Positions 7,299 through 16,161 of a stretch of 64,000 nucleotides of DNA are shown in pieces; position 1 is the stretch's first letter, and each line of letters opens with the position of its first letter. The notes under the pieces are model-generated. The model saw only the letters and a program-made list of their open reading frames with translations. It was not told the origin of the DNA and ran no database searches. The stretch comes from an uncultured Pseudomonadota bacterium. GTDB lineage: Bacteria > Pseudomonadota > Gammaproteobacteria > Steroidobacterales > Steroidobacteraceae. The stretch covers positions 1 to 64,000 of the forward strand of contig CAIRLC010000018.1 in NCBI GenBank assembly GCA_903879335.1, read 5' to 3'. Made by a program: the position numbers and the translations under genes.

Positions 7299-8318
7299 TT
7301 AAGTTCGACGCGAGGCGACGCGCAAAGCATCCATCTCGCGAGCGATCGCAACAAAGACCTGCTCGAACAGCAGCGCCACCGCGGCGTTCGAGGTCAGCAA
7401 CAGCATACGCGCTCGACGCACTTCATCGAGCAGCTGATACAAGCCTTGAATGTGTCGACGTCGCACCTCCGCCGACACGCCGGGTTGCCCGCCCGTGCTG
7501 GGAGGCGGCGAGGTGAGGCCGTAGCGAATCCGTTCACTGATCCAGTGCTCGAGGCAGCGTAGGCGCTCGGCCGGCAGGTGTTTCTGGCAGCGTTCAGCCA
7601 ATGCCGGAATATCGACTTCACCTCGGCCGAGCATCTGCGGGACGTCGGCCATCTCGGCCGCCACTTCAGGGGCTGCGGACAGGGCCAGTGCCGCCAATGG
7701 AGCGCCGGCACTCAAGGTCAGCGGCAATGTCCAATCCTGATCGCCGCCCTGCTGCATCAACCACGTGCGCGCCACGTCATCGGCAGGCGCCTTGAGCTTA
7801 ACCCGTTGGCAGCGACTCGCGATCGTGGCGGGCAAACGCTCGGGTCGAACGGCCACGAGGATCAGGAGGGCGCTGCCGGAGGGTTCTTCCAAAGTTTTCA
7901 GGAGTGCATTGGCGCCATTCACGTTTAAGGCATCCGCCGGTTGCACCACGGCCACCTTGCGCCGACCGCGATAACTCGACAGCGCCAAGGCTCCGATCAT
8001 TTCGCGGATCGAATCGATGGCGATCTGCTTTTTGCCTTCCTCAACCCCAACCCGCAGTAAATCTGGATGGTTATCTGCCTGATAAAACTGGCAGGCAGGA
8101 CACTGCCCACAGGCATCGACGCCAGGGTCATCGCATAAGGCATAGCGGGCGATCCATTCTGCGAGGCCCGACTTCCCTAAGCCCGGAATCCCCTGCAGCA
8201 GGAGCGCCTGCGGCAGGCGATCGTCCTGAACTGCGCCGATGATCGCCTCCCGCGCGGCGGCAAGCCACGGCGCGGTCGCCGCGATCGCGATCGGCGTTGG
8301 CTCGGTGGATTCGCTCAT
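7299..8318 (-). CDS. holB: DNA polymerase III delta-prime subunit
   Basis: The 339-residue clamp-loader subunit has a P-loop-like GIPGLGKS at 43-50, a four-cysteine zinc site (C62, C70, C73, C76; CDDPGVDACGQCPAC), the NGANALLKTLEEP sensor/SRC neighbourhood and ATIASRCQRVKL. The delta-prime subunit is part of the tau3-delta-delta-prime complex that opens the beta clamp. I take the ATG that overlaps the tmk stop codon (ATGA) instead of one eight codons upstream, because this overlap is typical here. It is co-transcribed with tmk and pilZ. Confidence 0.95.
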   Translation of the reverse strand: MSESTEPTPIAIAATAPWLAAAREAIIGAVQDDRLPQALLLQGIPGLGKSGLAEWIARYALCDDPGVDACGQCPACQFYQADNHPDLLRVGVEEGKKQIAIDSIREMIGALALSSYRGRRKVAVVQPADALNVNGANALLKTLEEPSGSALLILVAVRPERLPATIASRCQRVKLKAPADDVARTWLMQQGGDQDWTLPLTLSAGAPLAALALSAAPEVAAEMADVPQMLGRGEVDIPALAERCQKHLPAERLRCLEHWISERIRYGLTSPPPSTGGQPGVSAEVRRRHIQGLYQLLDEVRRARMLLLTSNAAVALLFEQVFVAIAREMDALRVASRRT

Positions 8319-8941
8319 GAGGGCAGCAAGGGTCGAACCCAAGCGTCGATTCGTGCGCCGACCTCATCCCGCGAACCCGTGGCGTCAACCACCTTGATCC
8401 GCTCAGGCTCGTCGGCCGCACGCTGCAGGTATCGGGCACGGACGCGCTCGAAGAAGGCCACGGCCTCGCCTTCGATCCGATCGGTTTTACCGGTGCGTGC
8501 CCGGGCACGTGCCAAGGAGGGCGCGACCGGCGCATCCAAAAGCACGGTCAGCGCCGGCCACAACCCCCGTTGCGCAAGCGTCGCGAGTGGGTCGATCAAC
8601 GCATCATCAATGCCGCGGCCACCGCCCTGGTAGGCATAGGTCGCATCGGTGTACCGGTCACAGAGTACGATGGCGCCGCGCGCCAGTGCGGGGCGAATCA
8701 GGTTCTCCGTGTGCACCGCGCGCGCCGCGAACATCAACATCAATTCACCCGCATCGGGCATGGGCTCAGAGCGGTTATGCAGCACAAGCGCACGGATCTG
8801 TTCTGCGAGCGGCGTACCGCCGGGCTCCCGCGTCACGACCACATCGAGTCCGCGAGCCAACAAGGTATCTTCAAGACGAGCTAACTGGGTCGACTTGCCG
8901 ACCCCTTCCACGCCCTCGAAGCTGATGAAACAACCGCTCAT
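8315..8941 (-). CDS. tmk: Thymidylate kinase
   Basis: The 208-residue enzyme phosphorylates dTMP to dTDP with ATP. The P-loop FEGVEGVGKST is at 8-18, the DR(Y/H) motif appears as CDRYTDATYAYQGGGR (about 94-109), and the lid region as RARARTGKTDRIEGEA. Length is normal for the family. It overlaps mltG by four bases upstream and holB downstream, so the three are translationally coupled. Confidence 0.96.
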   Translation of the reverse strand: MSGCFISFEGVEGVGKSTQLARLEDTLLARGLDVVVTREPGGTPLAEQIRALVLHNRSEPMPDAGELMLMFAARAVHTENLIRPALARGAIVLCDRYTDATYAYQGGGRGIDDALIDPLATLAQRGLWPALTVLLDAPVAPSLARARARTGKTDRIEGEAVAFFERVRARYLQRAADEPERIKVVDATGSRDEVGARIDAWVRPLLPS

Positions 8942-9972
8942 CGCTGATTGCCCTTCTGTCGTTTGCTCGCCACGTAACCGGCTACCGCTGCATTATGCGC
9001 CGCCAACGTCGCAGAAAACGTATGTCGACCATCGCCTTTACCGGACGCCACAAAATACAGGGCGTCAGTATGGGCCGGATGCAAGGCGGCATTGATGGAC
9101 GCCACTCCCGGCATGGCGATCGGTGTGGGTGGAAGCCCATCGCGCGTATAGGTATTCCACGGCGTATCTTTGGTCAGATCCTTTTTGTGAATCGTGCCGT
9201 TGTACTGATCGCCGAGGCCGTAAATCACGGTGGGGTCTGTCTGCAGACGCATCCCTTTGCGCAAACGATTCACGAACACACTGGCGATGCGGGCACGCTC
9301 GTCGGGCGTCCCGGTTTCCTTCTCGATGATCGAGGCGAGGATCAAGGCCTGATACGGGGTTGCCAGCGGCAGACCCTCGGCCCGCTGGGCCCAAGCCTCC
9401 GATAATTGACCGGTCATCCGCGCATGCGCCATTTTCATTACATCGACATCCGACGTGCCCTTCGGGACCAGATAGGTGTCGGGGAATAATTGACCCTCGA
9501 TCGAGCTCTCGGTAATCGCGAGGACCTGACGCAAGTTGGGAGCCGAGACACCACTGACCTGAGGTCGAATAAAGGGTTGATCGTGCAACTCGTCCAGCGC
9601 TTCTGCCGCGGTCCAGCCCTCAACCAAGGTCACGGGGTGCAAGAGCACTTTGCCGGACACTAGCACGCCGATTAATTCATGCGGTGAGGCATGGGCGTGG
9701 ACTTCGTACTCACCGGCGCGGATATGACCAGCGAGACCACGCAGTCGCGCTTGCCAGGTGAGTAAAAGCGGGAAATCAATCGTACCCTGAGCCGCCAAGC
9801 GTTGACTGATGGTGGCAATTCGATCACCGGATTGGATCTCGATCACCGTCGCTGCACGCAAGCCGGTTAACGGCGTATCCCACCACGCCATCGCCCAGTG
9901 CACACCCAAGCCCAGCACGCCGACCAGCGCCGGGAGCAGCAGGAGCACGCGTCCGCCTCTCAGTCTTGCCAT
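8938..9972 (-). CDS. mltG: Endolytic murein transglycosylase
   Basis: The 344-residue YceG-like protein has one N-terminal membrane helix (about 9-29) and a periplasmic LysM-like region. The catalytic domain carries the EKET signature at 217-220 followed by ERARIASVFVNRLRKGMRLQTDP. MltG cleaves nascent glycan strands and so ends their growth. It overlaps pabC by 13 bases upstream and tmk by four downstream, the arrangement known from Escherichia and Xanthomonas. Confidence 0.95.
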   Translation of the reverse strand: MARLRGGRVLLLLPALVGVLGLGVHWAMAWWDTPLTGLRAATVIEIQSGDRIATISQRLAAQGTIDFPLLLTWQARLRGLAGHIRAGEYEVHAHASPHELIGVLVSGKVLLHPVTLVEGWTAAEALDELHDQPFIRPQVSGVSAPNLRQVLAITESSIEGQLFPDTYLVPKGTSDVDVMKMAHARMTGQLSEAWAQRAEGLPLATPYQALILASIIEKETGTPDERARIASVFVNRLRKGMRLQTDPTVIYGLGDQYNGTIHKKDLTKDTPWNTYTRDGLPPTPIAMPGVASINAALHPAHTDALYFVASGKGDGRHTFSATLAAHNAAVAGYVASKRQKGNQR

Positions 9973-10772
9973 GTCGCCACCTCATCCATGAGTCGCCGCG
10001 TCACTGGCCCGACCGACAAGGCGCGTCCATCGAACTCACCGATCGGCCATAGGCCGATGAGCGCGTTGGTCAAAAACCCTTCGCTCGCACCCACGCACTC
10101 ACTGAGCATGACATCCCGGACAGCGACCGCGATGCCGAGTCTTGCGCAGACGGCCAGCAAAGCCCCGCGCATCACGCCATCGATGCCGCAGCGATGCAGC
10201 GCGGGAGTGGTCAGGGTCCCGTTCAGGAGCAGAAAAACATTGGACATGCTGCCGCACACCAGACGCCCCTCAGGGTCGGCGACTAGGCCTTCATCCACCC
10301 CGAGCGCCGCCACGTCCTGCCGGAACAGCACTTGGTCTAACCGGTTCAGATGCTTGATACCCGCGAGGCGCGGCTGGATCGCCATCGGCGTAGGCAATGT
10401 CGCAACACGCACGCCACGCTCTAGCGCACTCGGGGCACGCCGACGTGAGGGTGCCGCCACCAGATAGCGCCGGGACAGCCGCGAGTCGTCGACGGCATAC
10501 CCAAGGCCGCCATCGCCGCGGGTCAGGACCAGTTTTAGCACGGCGGTACCGGGTGCCTGTGCGGCTGCGATGATCTCGGCGCGCAAAAGGTCGCGCGACG
10601 GTGGCTTGATCCCTAACCGTGCGCAACCTGCAGCCAGCCGATCGAGATGTCGGTCGAGAAGTCGCACGCGGCCGTTGAGCACCGCCATGGTCTCGAACAG
10701 ACCGTCGCCAAATTCCAGACCGCGATCCAAAGGGGCCGCAGGCTCGCTCGCGATGCCGTCGATCCAGAGCAT
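9960..10772 (-). CDS. pabC: 4-amino-4-deoxychorismate lyase
   Basis: The 270-residue fold-type IV PLP enzyme releases pyruvate from aminodeoxychorismate to give p-aminobenzoate for folate. The probable PLP lysine is K140 in AGIKHLNRLDQV, and the N-terminal RGLEFGDGLFET motif is typical. It starts within the pabB stop (TGATG overlap), so both folate steps are coupled. Close relatives include branched-chain aminotransferases, but length and operon context favour PabC. Confidence 0.94.
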   Translation of the reverse strand: MLWIDGIASEPAAPLDRGLEFGDGLFETMAVLNGRVRLLDRHLDRLAAGCARLGIKPPSRDLLRAEIIAAAQAPGTAVLKLVLTRGDGGLGYAVDDSRLSRRYLVAAPSRRRAPSALERGVRVATLPTPMAIQPRLAGIKHLNRLDQVLFRQDVAALGVDEGLVADPEGRLVCGSMSNVFLLLNGTLTTPALHRCGIDGVMRGALLAVCARLGIAVAVRDVMLSECVGASEGFLTNALIGLWPIGEFDGRALSVGPVTRRLMDEVATWQD

Positions 10773-12148
10773 CAGGCCTCCAGAGCGCCTAAGGCCCGCA
10801 ACAATCCGCGCGCCTTGGCACGCGTTTCATCCAACTCACGCTGTGGGTCTGAATCGGCAACGATCCCCGCGCCGGCCAAGATTGATAGCTCACGCTGGCC
10901 CGCAGACTCCGTCACCATGGCCGTACGAATCAGAATGTTAAGGTCCATGCGGCCGTCACAACCGAGATACCCGAGCGAGCCGGTGTAGGCGCCGCGCGGC
11001 CTGCCCTCCAACTCCGCAATCAACTCCATACACCGCACTTTCGGGCAACCGGTGATCGTTCCGCCCGGGAACAGCGCTCGCACGATGCCACCCGGTGTCA
11101 CATCGGGTCGCAGTTCGCCCACCACGTTCGAGACGATGTGGTGCACGTGCGCATAGCTCTCCACCACCATGTACTCCTCGACGCGGACCGAGCCGCCCAC
11201 CGACACCCGACCGAGATCGTTACGCTCGAGATCCACGAGCATCACGTGCTCGGCCCGCTCTTTGACATTCTCGATGAGTTCGCGGATCACCGCCGTATCA
11301 TCGCCACGGCGCGCGCGGGTGCCCGCAATGGGTCGGCTTTCCACGCGACCGCCGCGGGAGGCCACCAGCCGTTCCGGTGAGGTCGACAGCACGGCCGTAC
11401 CCGGCAGGTTCGCCAAGGCCGCAAATGGGCCTGGATTGGCGCGGCGCAAATGACTGTAAAGGGTCTCTGCCCGCACGCCCTGAGGCAGCGCCACCCGCCA
11501 CTCGCGCGCGAGGTTCGCCTGATAAATATCCCCGGCGGCAATGTACTCGCGCGCGCGACGAACGGCTTCGCGGTAATGCTCCGGATCGTCTTCGGTGATC
11601 GTGAGTGGTGGCAGATCGCTCAAGGCGTAATCGCGATCATAGGGCTTGAGAATCGACTCGAGCCAAGCCGCTTCGTCCTCGGCACCCGGCTCGTGGACGA
11701 TCGACAGCTGTTGATCCGCGTGGCTCCACACCGCCGCCGTGCACACGCGGCGGGCGTACGCTCGCGGTGCGCCGCCAGCGGGCAAGCGCAGGCGCGGCTC
11801 CACCTCGCCGGCAAACTCATAGCCGAAATATAAAAACCAACCGCCGGCAAAGGGCAGGCCGTCCGCCTGAGCGCCCACCTGCACGCGCCGATACCACTCA
11901 TCCAGCGCCGCCAGAAAGCTGCCCATTTCGCTGCATTGACCCGACAGCTGTCCCGAGCCATCCAATAGCAGCGCGGCGTCATTCGCGAGCATGAGGATGT
12001 CGTAGCGACCGATGGCCGTGCCGTGACTGGCACTCTCTAACAGGAACGGGAGGCGTGCGGGGTATTCGGCGTGCGCCCGCAATAAATCTGGGCGTCCGCC
12101 GGGAATATCCCGGCGGATGACAGTCGTCCTCGCGTGGCCGTGGATCAC
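10772..12148 (-). CDS. pabB: Aminodeoxychorismate synthase component I
   Basis: The 458-residue chorismate-binding enzyme adds the amino group to chorismate together with an amidotransferase (PabA, not in this window). Signatures include GDIYQANLAREW, SPERLVASRGGRVESRPIAGTRARR, a lysine-free KERAEHVMLVDLERNDLG block, and PGGTITGCPKVRCMELI near the C-terminus. I start at GTG 12148, eight bases after the fabF stop; the open frame runs further back only as an antisense-like shadow of fabF. pabB sits between fabF and pabC, linking folate with fatty-acid genes. Confidence 0.93.
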   Translation of the reverse strand: MIHGHARTTVIRRDIPGGRPDLLRAHAEYPARLPFLLESASHGTAIGRYDILMLANDAALLLDGSGQLSGQCSEMGSFLAALDEWYRRVQVGAQADGLPFAGGWFLYFGYEFAGEVEPRLRLPAGGAPRAYARRVCTAAVWSHADQQLSIVHEPGAEDEAAWLESILKPYDRDYALSDLPPLTITEDDPEHYREAVRRAREYIAAGDIYQANLAREWRVALPQGVRAETLYSHLRRANPGPFAALANLPGTAVLSTSPERLVASRGGRVESRPIAGTRARRGDDTAVIRELIENVKERAEHVMLVDLERNDLGRVSVGGSVRVEEYMVVESYAHVHHIVSNVVGELRPDVTPGGIVRALFPGGTITGCPKVRCMELIAELEGRPRGAYTGSLGYLGCDGRMDLNILIRTAMVTESAGQRELSILAGAGIVADSDPQRELDETRAKARGLLRALGALEA

Positions 12149-12155
12149 GGCTCGA

Positions 12156-13400
12156 TTACTGCAGGCGACGGAATACCAAGCTGCCGTTCGTGCCGCCGAA
12201 GCCGAATGAATTCGACAGCGCCACGTCAATGTGCATCGAACGGGCGACGTTCGGCACATAGTCGAGGTCACAGCGTGGATCTGGGTTCTCCAGATTGATC
12301 GTCGGCGGCGCCACTTGGTCGCGGATCGCCAGGATCGCAAAAATAGCCTCAACAGCGCCCGCCGCGCCCAACAAATGCCCAGTCACCGACTTCGTCGCGC
12401 TGATCGCGACCTTGTAAGCGGAATCGCCGAGCGCCCGCTTCAAGGCCATCGTCTCGCCGACGTCACCGAGCGGTGTGGAGGTGGCGTGCGCGTTGACGTG
12501 CTGCAAATCCGACGGGTTCACGCCGGCGTCTTTGAGCGCGTTCTGCATCGAGCGTCGCGCGCCGTCACCATCTTCTGGCGGCGCCGTGATGTGATAGGCG
12601 TCGCCGCTCATGCCAAAGCCCACGAACTCGGCGTAAATGCGCGCGCCGCGCGCTTTCGCGTGTTCGTACTCTTCCAGCACGATGGCGCCCGCGCCATCGG
12701 CCATGACAAAGCCGTCGCGATCCCGATCAAATGGACGGCAGGCCTTTGACGGGTCGTCATTGCGCTCAGAGAGCGCCTTCGCCTGACAAAATCCGCCGAG
12801 ACCGAGTGGATTGATGGCCATCTCGGCGCCACCAGCCACCATCACGTCCGCATCGCCGTACTGGATGGTACGGGCTGCGATGCCGATGCTGTGAGTTGAC
12901 GTGGTGCACGCCGTGACCAGCGCCAAGTTCGGGCCCTTGAGACCGAAGGCGATGGAGACGTGGCCCGAAATCATATTAATGATGCTGGCCGGGATGAAGA
13001 ACGGCGACATCTTGCGCGGTCCCTGAGCATCAATCAGCTTGAAATGGGTTTGCTGGATGGTGTCGAGGCCACCGATACCGGCACCCATGGCGACGCCCAT
13101 CCGCTCAGCATTCTGCTCAGTCACTTCAAGGCCTGAGTCCTTGAACGCTTGCGACGAGGCCGCAAAGCCGTACTGAATGAAATGATCCATGCGGCGCGCT
13201 TCTTTCGCCGGCAAATAGTCTTCGACCGCGAAGCCGCGCACTTCGCCACCAAAGCGGGTGGGAAAGGCGGACACGTCGAAATGCGTGATCGGGGCAATGG
13301 CCGAACGACCGTTGACGACGTTGTCCCACGCCTCGATGACTTGACTGCCCACCGGCGACACAATGCCGAGACCGGTGACCACAACACGACGCTTGGACAA
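12156..13400 (-). CDS. fabF: Beta-ketoacyl-ACP synthase II
   Basis: The 414-residue condensing enzyme elongates acyl-ACP with malonyl-ACP. The active-site Cys is C165 in LVTACTTSTH; the two histidines lie in NAHATSTPLGD (about 303) and SVTGHLLGAAG (about 340), and the C-terminal NSFGFGGTN is also present. The start codon is TTG behind GGGAGG. It follows acpP with a 114-base gap that contains a strong hairpin. Confidence 0.97.
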   Translation of the reverse strand: MSKRRVVVTGLGIVSPVGSQVIEAWDNVVNGRSAIAPITHFDVSAFPTRFGGEVRGFAVEDYLPAKEARRMDHFIQYGFAASSQAFKDSGLEVTEQNAERMGVAMGAGIGGLDTIQQTHFKLIDAQGPRKMSPFFIPASIINMISGHVSIAFGLKGPNLALVTACTTSTHSIGIAARTIQYGDADVMVAGGAEMAINPLGLGGFCQAKALSERNDDPSKACRPFDRDRDGFVMADGAGAIVLEEYEHAKARGARIYAEFVGFGMSGDAYHITAPPEDGDGARRSMQNALKDAGVNPSDLQHVNAHATSTPLGDVGETMALKRALGDSAYKVAISATKSVTGHLLGAAGAVEAIFAILAIRDQVAPPTINLENPDPRCDLDYVPNVARSMHIDVALSNSFGFGGTNGSLVFRRLQ

Positions 13401-13469
13401 AACAGCCTCCCGCTCCGGGATCCGGACGTTCGAGTTAGAAGCTCAGTAAGAACTCAGATATCAAAGCAC

Positions 13470-13499
13470 TGCGTCCCGGCGTTTGAATGCCGGGACGCA
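13470..13499 (-). terminator. Hairpin between acpP and fabF (partial terminator or processing site)
   Basis: An 11-base perfect stem, TGCGTCCCGGC with its complement, and an eight-base loop, placed after the acpP stop and before fabF. The U-tract is weak (GTGCTTTG), so it may reduce read-through or protect the short acpP mRNA, not end transcription fully. Higher acpP than fabF output is usual. Confidence 0.5.
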
Positions 13500-13514
13500 T
13501 GTGCACGGCGCGAC

Positions 13515-13757
13515 TCAGGCCTTGGCCTGGTGCCCGTTGATGTAGTCGATCGCCTGCTGGACGGTCGTGATCTTCTCGGCATCCTCATCAGGGATCTCGG
13601 TCTCGAATTCTTCCTCGAGCGCCATCACGAGCTCGACCGTATCGAGCGAGTCGGCCCCGAGATCATCCACGAACGACGCGTCGTTGGTGACTTCCTCCGA
13701 CTTCACCCCGAGCTGTTCGGCAACGATCTTCTTGACTCTCTCTTCTACGCTGCTCAT
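13515..13757 (-). CDS. acpP: Acyl carrier protein
   Basis: The 80-residue acidic helical carrier has the [10 protein letters not shown] motif, with Ser37 the phosphopantetheine site. Length and sequence match housekeeping AcpP. It holds the growing acyl chain for FabD, FabG and FabF encoded beside it. The upstream gap to fabG (160 bases) has room for its own promoter. Confidence 0.98.
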   Translation of the reverse strand: MSSVEERVKKIVAEQLGVKSEEVTNDASFVDDLGADSLDTVELVMALEEEFETEIPDEDAEKITTVQQAIDYINGHQAKA

Positions 13758-13844
13758 CGTTAGGTTTTCCTTTATGACGCTAAGCTAAAAAACGCCGCCG
13801 CGGTCGGCGGGATCCCCATCCCGATCCATTCCGCGGACGGGCGC

Positions 13845-13850
13845 ATTTTA
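13845..13850 (-). promoter_or_regulatory. Possible -10 element of an acpP promoter
   Basis: On the minus strand TAAAAT lies about 90 bases before the acpP ATG in the only AT-rich stretch between fabG and acpP. No convincing -35 box is visible at 17 bases. This is a guess from position. Confidence 0.3.
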
Positions 13851-13917
13851 GGGCAATCCGAAGCGCCCTGCCACGCAGTTTTTTTGTTACGGATCAATAA
13901 CTTGACTTTTTGCCCTC

Positions 13918-14676
13918 TCAGGGCATGTGCATTCCGCCGTTCACGGACAGGGTTTCACCGGTGATATAGGCCCCCGCCGGGGAGGCTAAAAACACCACCG
14001 CCGCCGCAATATCATCCACCGATCCAAGCCGAGCCAGCGGGATCTGCCCCGACAGCGCCGCGCGCTGCTCGTCGGACAACGCGCGAGTCATATCCGTATC
14101 GATGAAGCCCGGCGCCACCACATTGGCGGTGATGCCGCGGGAAGCCACCTCACGCGCCAACGAGCGCGTGAAGCCGATGATGCCGGCTTTAGCCGCCGCG
14201 TAATTGGCCTGACCGGCATTACCGATCTGGCCGACGATGGACGCGATGCTGATGATGCGACCCGTGCGAGCCTTCATCATGCCGCGCAACACCGCCTTGG
14301 ACATGCGGAACACCGAGGATAGATTGGTATTCAAAATGGCGTCCCAGTCTTCCGCCTTCATGCGCAGCAATAAGGTGTCGCGGGTGATGCCGGCGTTGTT
14401 GATGAGGACGCCGACCGCGCCCTCATGCGCCTCGATGTCTTTCAACACCGCCTCAACACTGGACTCATCGGCCACGTTGAGAAGGAGACCCCGGCCCGCG
14501 TAGCCCGCCTCGGCCAGCGTTGCCGTGATCGCCGCAGCACCGGTTTCACTGGTCGCTGTGCCCACCACGGTGGCGCCAGAAGCCGCCAGTGCATGCAGAA
14601 TCGCTCGGCCAATGCCGCGCGAGGCGCCGGTCACGAGAGCAACTTGTCCATCCAGACGGAAAGAAGGCAGTGACAT
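13918..14676 (-). CDS. fabG: 3-oxoacyl-ACP reductase
   Basis: This is a 252-residue SDR. The NADPH site is TGASRGIG at 16-23, NNAG is at about 93-96, and the catalytic set is S146 (ISIASIVG), Y159 and K163 (NYAAAKAG). The C-terminal GGMHMP end is typical of FabG. It reduces 3-ketoacyl-ACP. It starts four bases after the fabD stop codon. Confidence 0.96.
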   Translation of the reverse strand: MSLPSFRLDGQVALVTGASRGIGRAILHALAASGATVVGTATSETGAAAITATLAEAGYAGRGLLLNVADESSVEAVLKDIEAHEGAVGVLINNAGITRDTLLLRMKAEDWDAILNTNLSSVFRMSKAVLRGMMKARTGRIISIASIVGQIGNAGQANYAAAKAGIIGFTRSLAREVASRGITANVVAPGFIDTDMTRALSDEQRAALSGQIPLARLGSVDDIAAAVVFLASPAGAYITGETLSVNGGMHMP

Positions 14677-14679
14677 CGT

Positions 14680-15615
14680 TCAAACTCCCAAGGCAAGGGC
14701 GGCGGCAAGGCTCGCCGGGTCTTCGATCGCGGACATCCCGATCTCTTTATTGCGCTCAATGCGCCGATTCAGTGAGGTCAGCACTTTGCCCGGACCACAC
14801 TCAACAATCTGGGTGGCGCCATTCGCGACCATATCGCGCACCGTATCCGTCCAGCGCACCGCGCCGGCCAACTGCGCAACGACCTGCGCGCGAATGGCCG
14901 CCGGCGAATCGTGGCGCTTGAGGCCGATGGCATACACCGGAATCGTCGGCACCCGCACCGACACGCCCGCGAGGTGCTCGGCCAAACGCTCGGCGGCTGG
15001 CTGCAACAGCGAGCTGTGCGCCGGCACGCTCACCGGCAACAGCAAGGCGCGCTTCGCGCCACGGGCCTTACAAGCCTCAAGCGCCCGGCTTACCGCCGCG
15101 GCGTGGCCGGCAATCACGAGCTGTCCCGGGGAGTTGTAGTTCACCGGCTCAACCACTTCGCCCTCGGCAGCTTCCGCGCAGGCGGCTTCAACATCGGCAT
15201 CTTCAAGGCCGAGGATGGCAGCCATCGCCCCGGCGCCGGCTGGAACCGCTTCCTGCATCACCCGGCCACGGAACTGAACGGCGGCGATCGCATCGCGAAA
15301 ATCGAGGGCGCCGGCACAGACGAGCGCGGTAAATTCCCCGAGGCTGTGTCCCGCCATGACCGACGGCGTCGGCTTGCCCTGCTCGGTCCAGACGCGCCAG
15401 ACGGCAACACCGGCAGCCAACATCGCCGGCTGCGTGCGCTCGGTCGAGTTCAGCGTCTCCCCGGGGCCGCCTTGCACCAGTGCCCAGAGGTCGTAGCCGA
15501 GCACCTCGGAGGCTTCCGCAAACGTCGCCTGTACCGACGGAAAGGCAGCCGCCAGCTCCGCGAGCATGCCAACCGATTGGGAACCCTGACCCGGAAATAC
15601 CACCGCTAGCGTCAT
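14680..15615 (-). CDS. fabD: Malonyl-CoA:ACP transacylase
   Basis: The 311-residue enzyme has the opening VVFPGQGSQSVGML, the nucleophile GHSLGEF with Ser91, and the histidine in PVSVPAHSSLL. It charges AcpP with malonate. It is the first gene of the minus-strand cluster here; plsX, fabH and rpmF, which often precede it, are absent because a divergent gsp operon starts at once. Confidence 0.97.
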   Translation of the reverse strand: MTLAVVFPGQGSQSVGMLAELAAAFPSVQATFAEASEVLGYDLWALVQGGPGETLNSTERTQPAMLAAGVAVWRVWTEQGKPTPSVMAGHSLGEFTALVCAGALDFRDAIAAVQFRGRVMQEAVPAGAGAMAAILGLEDADVEAACAEAAEGEVVEPVNYNSPGQLVIAGHAAAVSRALEACKARGAKRALLLPVSVPAHSSLLQPAAERLAEHLAGVSVRVPTIPVYAIGLKRHDSPAAIRAQVVAQLAGAVRWTDTVRDMVANGATQIVECGPGKVLTSLNRRIERNKEIGMSAIEDPASLAAALALGV

Positions 15616-15640
15616 TGCCGTTCCTTATTGTTAAACCGCC

Positions 15641-15646
15641 AGTATA
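15641..15646 (-). promoter_or_regulatory. Possible -10 element of the fabD promoter
   Basis: TATACT on the minus strand, 26 bases before the fabD ATG, in the 114-base divergent gap to gspG. There is no clear -35 box. Confidence 0.35.
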
Positions 15647-15729
15647 ACCGAGGCTCGTCGGCACCGGCTTGTCACGGTACCGACGTCAGACCTTGCTATG
15701 ATCGGGCACCAATGGAATTGGAGTTCCCT

Positions 15730-16158
15730 ATGCACCGTCGTCAACGTGGATTCACCCTGATCGAGATCATGGTCGTCGTCGTGATCTTGGCCATTCTCGG
15801 CACCTTGGTCGCCCCGCAAATTCTGGGCCGTATCGATGAGGCGCGAATCACCAAGGCCCGCGAGGACCTGAAATTATTCGAAAGCGCGCTGGACCTGTAT
15901 CGCATGGACAATTTCCGCTACCCGAGCAGTGAGCAGGGTCTCGACGCCTTGGTGCATCGCCCGAATGACGCCAGTTTGAAAAATTGGCGTGCCGAAGGCT
16001 ATGTGAAGCAGTTGGTGAAGGATCCGTGGGGCCACGACTACGTCTACGTCTCCCCAGGCACCGGCGGCGCGCCCTACGACCTGATGAGCTTTGGTGCCGA
16101 CGGCGCCCCAGGCGGCACCGGCAACGACGCCGATCTCAGCATCCGCGATCCGAAGTAA
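15730..16158 (+). CDS. gspG: Type II secretion major pseudopilin GspG
   Basis: The 142-residue protein has a short basic leader ending MHRRQRG before FTLIEIMVVVVILAILG, so prepilin peptidase cuts after G7, with Glu at mature position 5. The C-terminal calcium-loop region (DPWGHDYVYVSPG... FGADGAPGGTGNDADL) is diagnostic of GspG. It is the main subunit of the periplasmic pseudopilus. I choose the ATG with GGAG six bases upstream over one 18 bases earlier. It is the first gene of an eight-gene operon. Confidence 0.95.
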   Translation: MHRRQRGFTLIEIMVVVVILAILGTLVAPQILGRIDEARITKAREDLKLFESALDLYRMDNFRYPSSEQGLDALVHRPNDASLKNWRAEGYVKQLVKDPWGHDYVYVSPGTGGAPYDLMSFGADGAPGGTGNDADLSIRDPK

Positions 16159-16161
16159 GTC

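Noticed and set aside
15669-15702. TTGTCA ... TATGAT as gspG promoter
   Set aside because: The spacing is 22 bases, too long for a sigma-70 promoter. TATGAT alone is weak evidence.
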